This document shows positions 17,713 through 26,380 of a DNA stretch of 34,967 bases, in pieces. Under the pieces are notes generated by a model. It saw nothing but the letters and a program-made list of their open reading frames with translations. It searched no databases and had not been told where the DNA came from. The translations under genes were made by a program, and so were the position numbers. Numbering within the stretch: the stretch's first letter is position 1; the number at the start of each line of letters is the position of its first letter. The DNA is from Candidatus Palauibacter poriticola (lineage in GTDB: Bacteria > Gemmatimonadota > Gemmatimonadetes > Palauibacterales > Palauibacteraceae): contig JAAXHJ010000001.1 in the NCBI GenBank assembly GCA_012270965.1, positions 1-34,967 on the forward strand. Reading direction: 5' to 3'.

Positions 17713-18053
17713 ATGATGCGCAGGAGTCTGGCTGTCGTGGCGGCGACGTGCTCTTGAGCGGGTGTTACCATGCCACCGTCCGCACGGGAATCAACGTCGG
17801 ACCGGACCGCGTACATCGATCCATGGCGTCCGGGTGGCTGTACGGCCTCGTGCCGCCGTCCACCGTGGCGGCCGAAGAGGACTGCGGGAACCGGGGCGTG
17901 GCGGTGGTGGAAACGCAGCTGTCCTTCGTGAACCGGCTCGTCCACGTCCTAACCCTCGGCATCCACACGCCCATGTCGATCACCGTGATCTGCGGCGACG
18001 GCCCGCCGGACGGGGAGGAGACCCCGCCGCGACATCCCCGAGGTGGAGGATGA
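17713..18053 (+). pseudogene. Bor-like lipoprotein, frameshifted in its signal peptide
   Basis: The start at 17713 has a strong AGGAGG six bases upstream and encodes MMRRSLAVVAAT before hitting TGA at 17755. One base added near 17748 restores the frame, giving A-A-T-x-L-L-S-G-C, a good lipobox, followed by YHATVRTGINVGPD. The mature part matches the phage-lambda Bor/Iss family layout: a conserved cysteine (EDCGNRGVAVVETQ), then FVNRLVHVLTLGIHTPM and a second cysteine (VICG). Bor proteins are small outer-membrane lipoproteins, linked to serum resistance in enterobacteria; here the role is unknown. The body frame is intact, so this could be a recent loss or a sequencing indel. Confidence 0.65.
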
Positions 18054-18095
18054 AATACCGGGTGGCGCTTCAAGAGTGCTGACCGAGGAACTCCA

Positions 18096-20123
18096 TTGAC
18101 GCGGCCAACCGTGTCGATGAGCAGACCGTCCAGCGACCGATTGCGCGAGGAACTCGACTTCCTTCAGCCGTTCTTTCTGGGGCCCTCGGGGGAGAACGAC
18201 CGCTGGTTCGAGGAGTTGGTCGTCGAATTCGTCCGCGACCACGCCTTCTGGCGCCGCAACTTCCACCCCGAGGACGGCCACCGGATCACCGCGGCGGCCC
18301 CCTACCGCCCGGACTTTCTACAGGCGAAGGCCCGCACCCGCGAGGCGCTGATCCGCCTGTCGGGAGAGCTAAAGCGATCCGTTCCCATCTTCCACCCGCG
18401 TTACGTGGGGCACATGAGTTCGGACCTGCTGATCCCCGGTCTGGTGGCGCGGATCCTCACCACCCTCTACAACCCGAACAACGTGAGCGAAGAGGCCGCG
18501 CCGGTCACGCTCACCCATGAACTCGACGCCGGCCGGGACCTCGCCGCCATGTTCGGCTTCAACATCGACCCGTCGGTCCAGCCCTGCGCCTGGGGTCACC
18601 TGACGTCGGGCGGCACGGTGGCGAACTACGAGGCGCTGTGGAACTTCCGCGCGGTGAAGTTCTACGGCGTTGCCCTGCGGGAGGGGGTGAGGCGGGCGGA
18701 ACTCGCGACCGGACCCGTGGGACCGCTGAGGAAGGTGTTGGCGGAGTACGGCAAGTGGGAACTCGTCAACCTTAGCATCGGCCAAATGATCGGCCTGCGG
18801 CGCGAGGTCGCGGTGGCGGTGCGCGATCGGGATCCGGCGGCCTTCCCGAGGTTGCGGCGGGCCGTGAGGCGCGAGCGCATCGAGACGCTCGGGATCCAGG
18901 GATTCTTCGCCCGGCACCCGGAGTTGCGCCCGCCGAAAGTGATGGTCCCGGCCTCCGCCCATTACTCTTGGGAGAAGGGCATGAAGGTGATGGGCCTGGG
19001 GACCGCGCAACTGGTCAAGGTGGCGGTGGACGACCACATGCGGCTGGATCCGGTCCACCTGGACGAGTGCCTGGCGGAGGCCTTCGACAGCCGCACGCCG
19101 GTGCTGGGCGTGATCGGCGTGCTGGGCACGACGGAGTTCGGCACCGTCGATCCGATCCACGAGATCATCGCGGCGCAACGGCGCTGGAACGAGCGCGGCG
19201 CCGACTTCTTCGTTCACGTGGACGCGGCCTGGGGCGGGTATCTCACAAGCGTCTTCCGGGACCCCGGCGGCGGCTTCCTCCCGCGCGAGGAGATCCGGAA
19301 GGGTTTTGAGCACTTTCCCTCGCGTCTCGTCTACCGGGCCTTCACCTCCGTGAGGCACGCCGACTCGGTGACCATCGATCCCCACAAGCTCGGGTTCCTG
19401 CCCTACGCGGCGGGGGCGTTCGTGGCGCGCGACCGCGAGGTGGTGGACTTCATCACGCAGCAGGCCGCCTACGTCTTCGATTTGGGCGACGTCGAGGACG
19501 AGATCCCGCGCGAGCAACAGCTCCGGAACCTGGGCCAGTACATCCTGGAGGGCTCGAAGCCGGGGGCGGCGGCCGCCTCGGTCGCCGTGGCGCACGAAGT
19601 TCTTCCACTCCACGGGGAGGGCCTGGGGCGCATCCTGCGTCACACCATCCGCGCCTGCGAGTACTTCTACGAATCGGCCCGTGAAGCCGCCGAGCGACTG
19701 GACGACCGCGTACGGCTGATCGTGCCCTTCGAACCCGATTCCAACCTCGTCTGCCTGGCGCTCAACCGGAACGGCAACCGGAGCCTGGCGCGGATGAACC
19801 GCTTTGCCCGCCGCGTGTTCCGCCGCATGAGAGTGGATGCGGAGCGGCCGGTGCAGGAGGCGCTTTTCATCGGGTCGTACACGTCGCTGCGCCGGGAGGG
19901 CGGCGACGGCGAACAGTGCGGCCGCATCCTGCGCGACTTGGGGATCGACCCCGGGACGTTCGTCGCGGTCCCGGTCCGGCCGGAGGAGGAGACGGACCAC
20001 ATCTTCATCCTCCGGCACACGCTGATGAACCCGTTCCTAATGGATGGGCCGGGCGAACGCAGCTACATCGACATGTACTGGGACTTCTTGGAGGAGGCCA
20101 TCGACGCCGCCCTCCTCGAATGA
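18096..20123 (+). CDS. PLP-dependent decarboxylase, tyrosine-decarboxylase-like
   Basis: 675 aa. A group II pyridoxal-phosphate decarboxylase of the long tyrosine-decarboxylase type (about 620 aa in Enterococcus) rather than the 470-aa glutamate type. Family marks: YVGHMSSDLLIPGLVA and LYNPNNVSEEAAPVT near the N-terminus, AWGHLTSGGTVANYEALW with the PLP-stacking H168, the PLP-nitrogen D376 in HVDAAWGGY, and the Schiff-base lysine K431 in DPHKLGFLPYAAGAF. It should release CO2 from an aromatic or related amino acid to give an amine; the exact substrate cannot be read. The start is TTG 18096 with GAGGA six bases upstream; ATG 18117 is an alternative without a site. It stands alone. No antiporter gene is nearby, unlike classical acid-resistance operons. 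Confidence 0.9.
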   Translation: MTRPTVSMSRPSSDRLREELDFLQPFFLGPSGENDRWFEELVVEFVRDHAFWRRNFHPEDGHRITAAAPYRPDFLQAKARTREALIRLSGELKRSVPIFHPRYVGHMSSDLLIPGLVARILTTLYNPNNVSEEAAPVTLTHELDAGRDLAAMFGFNIDPSVQPCAWGHLTSGGTVANYEALWNFRAVKFYGVALREGVRRAELATGPVGPLRKVLAEYGKWELVNLSIGQMIGLRREVAVAVRDRDPAAFPRLRRAVRRERIETLGIQGFFARHPELRPPKVMVPASAHYSWEKGMKVMGLGTAQLVKVAVDDHMRLDPVHLDECLAEAFDSRTPVLGVIGVLGTTEFGTVDPIHEIIAAQRRWNERGADFFVHVDAAWGGYLTSVFRDPGGGFLPREEIRKGFEHFPSRLVYRAFTSVRHADSVTIDPHKLGFLPYAAGAFVARDREVVDFITQQAAYVFDLGDVEDEIPREQQLRNLGQYILEGSKPGAAAASVAVAHEVLPLHGEGLGRILRHTIRACEYFYESAREAAERLDDRVRLIVPFEPDSNLVCLALNRNGNRSLARMNRFARRVFRRMRVDAERPVQEALFIGSYTSLRREGGDGEQCGRILRDLGIDPGTFVAVPVRPEEETDHIFILRHTLMNPFLMDGPGERSYIDMYWDFLEEAIDAALLE

Positions 20124-20406
20124 AGACGGCGAACCGCAGCTGCCTCACCTTGGTTGTCCCCGGAACTCATCGCCAGCTGGCGCGTCCCCCGCACCCCTCC
20201 GGCGCGGAAGTTCCGTCACCCCCACCTCCTCCAGAGCCCCCTGCATCATGTCACGCCCCTGCCCCGCACCCACAACTTCAGCGTCTTCCACGCTGGCCCG
20301 GCGAACTTCTCCCGCGTATCGTCGCCTCCATCTTACACACCTCTCTTGGGCTACTTCACCGGTTGGGACCGCCCTGACCACCGTCACCGGCTACGGAGGC
20401 CGGCAG

Positions 20407-21059
20407 TCACGGCGCATCCACCTTCTGGCGAATCAGTTCGGCGAGCTTGCGTAGAGATACGGCGCGCGCGTCCAGATAACCGACTGTCGACGGCACTCCC
20501 GGAATCTCGGAGTCGTCGATACGCACAGGAAGTATCCGACCGGTCTGCCCCTTGAGGTGCCTCGCCAAGGCATGCTGCCGCTCGTGATTCGGTCACGCCT
20601 TCTCCGCATAGTGCCGTGACGCGAACATGACCACAAAGTGGGAGTCGCGGGAGTAGACATTCGCGAGATGGACGGCGAGGTCTTCAGCCCATAGTTCAGC
20701 AGTCTCGTAGCAATCGTAGAACACGGTTACAGCGAGATTGACGAGGTGCTCGGCGACCTGCTCCACATATTCTCGATCCTCGCCTGCGAAAGACAGCGCC
20801 ACGTCCACAACCGCGTTTTTCTTTGAACCCGGTCCACACTAACGTCCCGAGATGAGACGGAGAGCTGATCCTCATTCAGTGCGACGGGAGCGATCACGAG
20901 CTCTGAGGCAATGGTGGCTGAAAGGAGGTCGTCAGTGCTGGTGTTGAATCGCACAGGATCGACGGTTCTCACTTTGTCTTCGACCTGGTTCAGCTGATCC
21001 TCGAGTCGGAGTCCAAGGTTGTACTCCGAGAAGACGAGGTCCCAGTCACGCTTCATCAT
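20407..21059 (-). pseudogene. TIR-domain gene, broken by frameshift and nonsense codon
   Basis: The TIR domain is clear: VDVALSFAGEDREYVEQ, VTVFYDCYETAELWAEDL, HFVVMFASRHYAEKA, then, after a TGA at 20593-20595, NHERQHALARHL, ILPVRIDDSEIPGV and TVGYLDARAVSLRKLAELI up to a TGA at 20407. Homologues have tryptophan (TGG) where this TGA stands (EK-x-W-T-N-H-E-R), so it is a single-base nonsense change. Upstream, ATG 21059 opens a frame (DLVFSEYNLGLRLEDQL, then SELVIAPVALNEDQLSVS) that shifts into the TIR frame near 20820, at a run of A. TIR proteins of this kind usually degrade NAD+ or signal in anti-phage defence. The N-terminal part looks shortened and may itself carry a deletion. Confidence 0.8.
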
Positions 21060-21357
21060 GTAGTGGACCTGACATCATTTGGTTGGCGATGCAAAGTTAT
21101 ACCTCAACATAGGAGAACTAAGACGTACCGACGACGAACTGTGAATCCAAATGGGGCGACGCTCCGGTGCAACCGCATCGTGCCCGAGCTGCTGGGTGCC
21201 CGGAGAGTCTAACCCCTCCCACGCGAAACGCTCGGCTGGCTCCTGCAGCTCCCTCGGGTCGTCCCAGGTCGTGCTGCAATTCGGATGCACGGCCTGAGGG
21301 CGAACTTCCCGGACACCGCGGCGAAGGACACGAACGCCGGGACGTCCCAGGACAGGC

Positions 21358-23541
21358 TTACGGCATCATCGCGGCCACCGTCCGCATCCGCTCCGCGAGG
21401 TTCTGGACGGCGCCGATGTAGACGCGCTCCCACCCGGGCAGGTCGGCCCGGTCGTCCGTCTCAATCTCGTAGCGGAGCCCCGGAAGCATCCACGAGGCGT
21501 AGCCGCTGAACGGGTCCGGCGAGACGTAGATCGAGCGGCTCCACGGGCGGTCCTGCAATCCGCGGTCGTTCAGCCAAGCCTTCTCCAATCCGATCAGCGC
21601 CCGGTTCACCGCTTCGGCCTTCGCCGCATCCCCCTCCCCCGATCCGAGCCAGCGCTCGCGCGCCGCCACCAGGGCCGAGGCGGCGTCGTCCAGCTCCCGC
21701 GTGGTCTCGACGAGCCGCGACAGATCGACCTTCAGGCCGCGGTGGGCCGCAATCTCGTACAGCGTCTCGACATGGGTGCGGGTGTCGGTGGCGTAGCGGA
21801 CCACGTCGTAGGGGAGCACGTCGGCGTTGGCGAATCGGAGCGCGAGGATCCCGTCGGCCCGGGCGATCATCGGCCCGTGGGCGAATGTGGTGTCGCCGAA
21901 GCGCTCGTACCACGCGAAGTTGTCGTAGTTGGAGTGGTAGACGCCGCCGGGGTTGCCGGACGAGAGCGAACCCGACGGCACGCCCGCGTGGGTGTAGAAG
22001 CCGACATGGTCGGAGCCGCCGCCGAGGTTGCCGAGGCCCGGTTCCGTCGCCCCCTCGCCCGCGCGCGCCAGCCACCAGTCGTACAACGGTTCGTCGGTGC
22101 CGGGGTACGTCACCGCCTTCGTGGCCTCGATGATCTGCCCCTTGAGCGACGGAGAGGAGGAGCTCCCGAAGTTGGCACCGGACACCGCGGCGTCGGCGTT
22201 GATGTAGGCGATCGCGTTCGCCTCCAGCGCCTCGCGGAACTCCTCGACCCACTCGGTCGACCCGATGATGCCGTACTCCTCCGCGTCCCAGTGCGCGATC
22301 AGGATCGAGCGGCGCGGCCGGCATTCGGCGTCCCGCGACAGTTCGCCCAGCGCCTCGGCTAGGGTCAGCAGCATCGCGGTGCCGCCGTTCGGGTCGATGG
22401 CGCCGAAGCCCCATGGGTCGTAGTGGGCGCCCAGAATGAACCACTCGTCCGGAAATTCGCTGCCGCGCACGGTGCCCACCACGTTGGTGGCGCGGGTCAG
22501 CTTCATGGGCTGGTTGACGCGCACCCGCACGGTGAGGCCTGGGCCGCCCGTGACGCGGTAGTCCACCTCCATCCCCGCCGCCCAGCCGGGCGGAACTTCG
22601 GGGCCGGTCATGCGGGACAGGATCTCGGTGGCGGCCTCGTAGCCGATGGGAAGCACGGGGATGTTGTGCAGCGGCACTTCGGCGGGGTCGAGGCGCTCCA
22701 CCTGCCGGCCGCCGTTCCGGTCGCCGGTCTCGCCGTCGAGGGGCAGCGCGGGTTCGAACGGCGTGAGCGGGTCGCCGGTCCAGGGGAGCGTAAGTACGGA
22801 GCCGCGCTGGATGGTCTCCCCGTTCATCATCGGGCCTTCGGGGTAGGCGGCGAGTCCCGAGAAGCCCGGATCGTTGAACATGATGACGCCCACCGCCCCC
22901 CGCTCCTCGGCGAACTTCACCTTGTAGCCGCGGAAGTTTCCCCCGTAGCGGGCGACCACGACCCTTCCGGCCAGGGAAACGCCGATCGAGTCCAGCGCCA
23001 GATAATCCTCGCGGCGGCCGTAGTTGGCGTAGACGACCTCGCCGGTGACGTCGCCCGAGCCCGAAAAGGCGTTCCACCCGTTGAGGAGGTCGGGGTGGCC
23101 GGAGAAGCGGTCCTCGGGAAGGGCCGGCTCGCGGTTGGGGAGCTGCATCGCAACCGGCGTCACGATGTGCACCTCGACATCGTCGGTCAGCTCCGGGAGG
23201 TAGACATCGTAGGAGTGGCGCGTCACCGCCAGCCCCGCCTGCTCCATGGCCCGCGCAAGGTAGTCGCCGACCCGCACTTGGGCCGCCGACCCGGCCGGGT
23301 GCGGGTTCTCGGTGATCGTGCGCAGGTGCTCGCGGAACGATTCGGCGCGGGGCAGATCCAGGAAGCGGGCCTCGCAGGCGAGCTGCGTGACGGCGCGGGC
23401 CGCGGTGAAGCCGGTGAGCGTGGGCTCCTGGGTGGGCGCGGGAGCGGGGCCGGAGCGGGCCGGAAGCACGGCGGCGAGGAGGGGAACGACGGCGAGCAGG
23501 AGCGGGGCAGCCGCGCGAGCGGGGGCGAGGGACGCTGGCAT
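21358..23541 (-). CDS. Exported M28 zinc peptidase, glutamate-carboxypeptidase-II-like
   Basis: 727 aa. A signal peptide of about 30 residues is followed by the three-domain layout of PSMA/GCPII: an N-terminal part and PA domain (VVYANYGRREDYLAL, GRVVVARYGGNFRGYKV, GAVGVIMFNDP), the M28 core, and a transferrin-receptor-like dimerisation domain. The metal and catalytic residues are all present: H373 (GAHYDPW), D383 (AIDPNGG), E421 and E422 (DAEEYG), D450 (INADAAV) and H536 (YHSNYDNF). It would trim C-terminal residues, probably glutamate-like, from peptides in the periplasm or outside the cell. AGGAG lies nine bases before the ATG. With GGT and the amidohydrolase it suggests peptide scavenging. 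Length matches the family. Confidence 0.94.
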   Translation of the reverse strand: MPASLAPARAAAPLLLAVVPLLAAVLPARSGPAPAPTQEPTLTGFTAARAVTQLACEARFLDLPRAESFREHLRTITENPHPAGSAAQVRVGDYLARAMEQAGLAVTRHSYDVYLPELTDDVEVHIVTPVAMQLPNREPALPEDRFSGHPDLLNGWNAFSGSGDVTGEVVYANYGRREDYLALDSIGVSLAGRVVVARYGGNFRGYKVKFAEERGAVGVIMFNDPGFSGLAAYPEGPMMNGETIQRGSVLTLPWTGDPLTPFEPALPLDGETGDRNGGRQVERLDPAEVPLHNIPVLPIGYEAATEILSRMTGPEVPPGWAAGMEVDYRVTGGPGLTVRVRVNQPMKLTRATNVVGTVRGSEFPDEWFILGAHYDPWGFGAIDPNGGTAMLLTLAEALGELSRDAECRPRRSILIAHWDAEEYGIIGSTEWVEEFREALEANAIAYINADAAVSGANFGSSSSPSLKGQIIEATKAVTYPGTDEPLYDWWLARAGEGATEPGLGNLGGGSDHVGFYTHAGVPSGSLSSGNPGGVYHSNYDNFAWYERFGDTTFAHGPMIARADGILALRFANADVLPYDVVRYATDTRTHVETLYEIAAHRGLKVDLSRLVETTRELDDAASALVAARERWLGSGEGDAAKAEAVNRALIGLEKAWLNDRGLQDRPWSRSIYVSPDPFSGYASWMLPGLRYEIETDDRADLPGWERVYIGAVQNLAERMRTVAAMMP

Positions 23542-23557
23542 CTTGCGGATCTCCTAA

Positions 23558-23576
23558 CGTAAGAGGCGATCTTACG
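23558..23576. promoter_or_regulatory. Inverted repeat upstream of the M28 peptidase gene
   Basis: CGTAAG and CTTACG, separated by seven bases, lie 17-35 bases upstream of the M28 start and just before its ribosome site. This could be an operator or a leader hairpin. No cognate regulator is identified. Confidence 0.3.
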
Positions 23577-23712
23577 GAACGAAGCGAGGCGCTCGGCGCG
23601 CGAACCGGATTCCGTAGCGCGTCTATAGCTCACGGCGAGCCCATTCGTCAAGCGTTCGATCTTCTTGCCCGCGGCCCGGCACCGGGTTGGAGCTGACGCC
23701 ATCCCGCTTGGG

Positions 23713-25228
23713 TCAGTCTTCCGCCTCCCTGTCGAACGGCTTGTACTCCACCAGGGCCGCCTGCCCGAAGATGTCCATGACGGTTGCCGACATCTCGACG
23801 CCGAACGCGTCCGTGAGCCGCATGGGCTTGCCCAGCCGGACGGACACCGGCTGCTGTCGTCCCTCCTCGATGGCGATGTTGTCCGCGTACAGATAGGTCC
23901 GGTCGGAGGCATCGCGTATCGGGTTCAGCCGTCCGCGCAGCCCCGGGAGAAGCCCGGTCGCCTCCGGGAAAACCACCGCGCCCCCGGCCGGGAGCGGAGC
24001 CAATTCCAGCACCAAGCCGCCTTGGCGCGGCGTCCACTCCCGTGCGAGTCCGGCGGCATACCCGCGCACCGCGCGGCGTAGACGGTCATCGGCAGGTGCG
24101 TCGTGTACAGACTGAACTCTGCCTCACCCGCTTCATCGGTTGTTGCTCGCTGCCAGGTCTTGTTCGGGAACAGGGCCAGGATATCGACGCCGGCTAGAGG
24201 TTGGCCCTCCGAGTGCACCGTGACCGCGGCGTCCGACGGCGCGAGTTCGAGTTTGGCGGCCTGCCGGTCCTTGAACATCGACAGTCGGATGCGACGCGAG
24301 TCCAGGGAGTAGTCGCGATGCACAATCGCGTTCACTACGGCCTCGAACACGGCCGTCTCGCTGTACTGCGGTGCATTTTCCCGCGCAGGCACCTTGCGCG
24401 CCGCAACCCGCGCATGTTGCGGATCACGAACTTCACCGCATCGGCAATCTGGATGGGGAGCGGCCCCACAATCTCTTGTGCGTCCAATTGGCCGGAGGCG
24501 CGATCCTTGCCCCGATAGTGGGTCGCCATGATCGTTGCCTGCGGCAACCACTCCTGGGGTGAGTCGGTGCACAGCAGCACGCCGGCGACTGTGGCGCGGT
24601 CCACCTCCGCTTCGTCGGACGCAAGCAGCCGCAGGTTCCTCAGTGCCCGGCGAGGGTCGGCCGCTCCCGCCATGCTGAGCAGCGGTTCCCACAGGCGCTC
24701 GTTCAGGGTCCGAAAGCCGGTCCGCCGGACAATCTGTTGGTCGAACCAGAGGTAGCGACTCTGGGCGCGTCTCTGCGCCAGCCGCAGACGCTCGTCGCCT
24801 CCGAGGCGGCGTTTGGTCCCGCCGACCCGGATGTATGCGCGACCGGCCCGCTGGATGTATGCGCGACCGGCCCGCTCGTGAACGGCACTGCCCCGCGACA
24901 CGTTCACGAGCACCAGGGCTCTTCCGTCCAGTTCCCGGCGATGAACGTTGATGCGAAGGGGCGGTTCCACCGCGTCCGTGCTCACTTCGACCAACAGCCG
25001 GTCGAGGGCAGCCATCTGCTCCGTGGACATGCCTTGGATCCGACCGTCGGAGACCCCGCACAAAGGCACGCCCCCGGTCGCGTTGGCGAAGGCCGCCATC
25101 TCATCGGCGAGATCCTCGCACCGCGGGCTCGTAGGGCGGTCCCCACTGAATTCGATCTGCTTGAACTCCCACGCGCTGTCCTCGCCCAGGCGCAAACGCT
25201 GGCGGAGTTCCTCGTCGGTTACGTTCAC
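23713..25228 (-). pseudogene. AlbA_2/Schlafen-like ATPase-regulator gene (second of two), frameshifted chimera
   Basis: A GTG at 25228 overlaps the TGA of the preceding gene (GTGA). The AlbA_2 domain follows (LGEDSAWEFKQIEFSG, DLADEMAAFANATGGV, YIRVGGTKRRL) and then the helicase-like middle (RSQYLWFD-type segment, VAGVLLCTDSPQEW, IMATHYRGKD). A frameshift near 24405 leads to the HATPase_c_4-type segment (YSETAVFEAVVNAIVHRDYS, RRIRLSMFKDR). This is cut short and joined to an unrelated beta-sandwich tail (VTVHSEGQPLAGVDILALF, FSLYTTHLPMTVYAA), which after a second shift near 24070 ends GGAVVFPEATGLLPGL, then DRTYLYADNIAIE and VMDIFGQAALVEY. AlbA_2 proteins are DNA-binding regulators or defence factors. 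Two shifts and a junction inside the ATPase fold argue that it is dead. Confidence 0.75.
24830..24877. repeat. 24-bp tandem duplication inside the AlbA_2 pseudogene
   Basis: Two units, 24830-24853 and 24854-24877, differ only at the last base. In the minus-strand frame they double eight residues (R-A-G-R-A-Y-I-x), where homologues have a single copy leading into Y-I-R-V-G-S-T-K. Confidence 0.9.
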
Positions 25229-25605
25229 CGGGTCATCGTCCTCATCGGGCTCCGTCTCACGCCGGGCCCGGACTGCTCCCGGATCCCGTTGGCCTCCAAA
25301 AACGTACGGCACGCATCCCGCCTCCACATACACCATGCTCTCAACCGCGCTCCTCGCGGAACCTCGTCTCGTCGGGTGCCAGCCGGATCGCTCGGCGGCA
25401 GGTCGGCCCGGCCGTCCCTCTCCGCGACGCCCAGAATCATGTAGCCACTTCCATGCCTTCCGAGGTCGTTCGCGAACGCGCGGACGGTCTTCAGCACCTG
25501 GTGGCCCGTTACCCTCCGGTCCCACGTTGCCTTGCACTCGATGCGTTCGGACTCGACGGTTCGGGCGTGGAGCAGGTCGTTTAGGTTGATTCGGAGGTTG
25601 CTCAT
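25225..25605 (-). pseudogene. AlbA_2 domain gene (first of two), truncated
   Basis: From the ATG at 25605 the product starts like a typical AlbA_2 protein: INLNDLLHARTVESERIECKATW, then GHQVLKTVRAFANDLG and GYMILGVAERDGRADLPP. Homologues run to 400-550 aa, but this frame closes after 126 aa at 25225. Homology stops near residue 75. The middle is better in another frame (MVYVEAGCVPYV) before returning to FLEANGIREQSGPG, so a large internal deletion and small shifts are likely. Its stop overlaps the start of the second AlbA_2 gene by four bases, suggesting the two were once a translationally coupled pair. Confidence 0.7.
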
Positions 25606-25731
25606 CGCCTCGCGGGTCGGGGTGCCAATGCCATTCCCGGCGCCGACGGTCGTGGCGGTCGGGCCAGCGCGACCCAAACTAACGAAACTCGGCGGAGCTT
25701 GGCACCGGCGCTGAGCCGCCGGATGCGACCG

Positions 25732-26334
25732 ATGAACGAGACGCTCAGAGACGAACTCTTGGAGATGGCACGGCGGGACCGGACGGTGCGCGCCGAACTC
25801 GTGGCCTCGGGCGAACTCTTCGGCGTGGGCTACGAGCCCCGCATGGCCCGCGTCCACGAACGGAACGCGAGGCGTCTTCGCCGGATCATCGAATCGGTCG
25901 GATGGCCGGGAACGGACCTTGTCGGCCCCGACGGGGCGGAAGCCGCGTGGATCGTCCTGCAGCATGCCATCGCGGAGCCCGGCCTGCTCCGGCGAGCGCT
26001 GCCTCTCCTCCGGACCGCGGCGCGCGAAGGGAGAGCCCGCCCCCGGCACGCGGCGATGCTGGAAGATCGGATCCGGTGCTTCGAGGGCCGTCCGCAACGC
26101 TACGCGACGCAGTTCGACTGGGACGCCGAGGGTGATCTCTCACCGGGCGACGTGGAAGATCCGGAGCGGCTGGATGAGCGGCGACGCGCCGTCGGACTCC
26201 CGCCGCTGGCCGAGCAGATGGAGGAAGCGCGCCGCCGAGCGCTTTCCGAGGGAGACCGAACGCCCGCGGATCAGGAGGCATACGCGAGGGCCCGCGACGA
26301 TTGGGCGGCAAGGGTCGGCTGGCGCGCCGACTGA
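25732..26334 (+). CDS. DUF6624 family protein
   Basis: 200 aa from the ATG at 25732; ATG 25723 is also possible and neither has a strong ribosome site. The family pattern is complete: ELLEMARRDRTVRAEL, ELFGVGYEPRMARVHERNA, RLRRIIESVGWPG, GAEAAWIVLQHAI, then LPLLRTAAREGRARPRHAAM and the signature EDRIRCFEGRPQRYATQFD. It is cytosolic and helical. The biochemical role of DUF6624 is unknown; it is often a lone gene in accessory regions. It is divergent from the decayed AlbA_2 genes, and the reading frame is undamaged in an otherwise eroded stretch. Confidence 0.88.
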   Translation: MNETLRDELLEMARRDRTVRAELVASGELFGVGYEPRMARVHERNARRLRRIIESVGWPGTDLVGPDGAEAAWIVLQHAIAEPGLLRRALPLLRTAAREGRARPRHAAMLEDRIRCFEGRPQRYATQFDWDAEGDLSPGDVEDPERLDERRRAVGLPPLAEQMEEARRRALSEGDRTPADQEAYARARDDWAARVGWRAD

Positions 26335-26380
26335 ACCGGACGCCATCCCGCGGGGACTCTACTTGTAATCCTCCCGGAGA

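Noticed and set aside
17740..17760. Programmed frameshift in the Bor-like gene
   Set aside because: There is no slippery heptamer or clear downstream structure at the shift; a simple one-base deletion is enough.
18369..20018. Long minus-strand frame opposite the decarboxylase
   Set aside because: Arg/His/Val-rich shadow of a complete PLP enzyme.
20593..20595. Selenocysteine or recoded UGA in the TIR gene
   Set aside because: The position is tryptophan in homologues, no SECIS-like element is evident, and the gene also has a frameshift.
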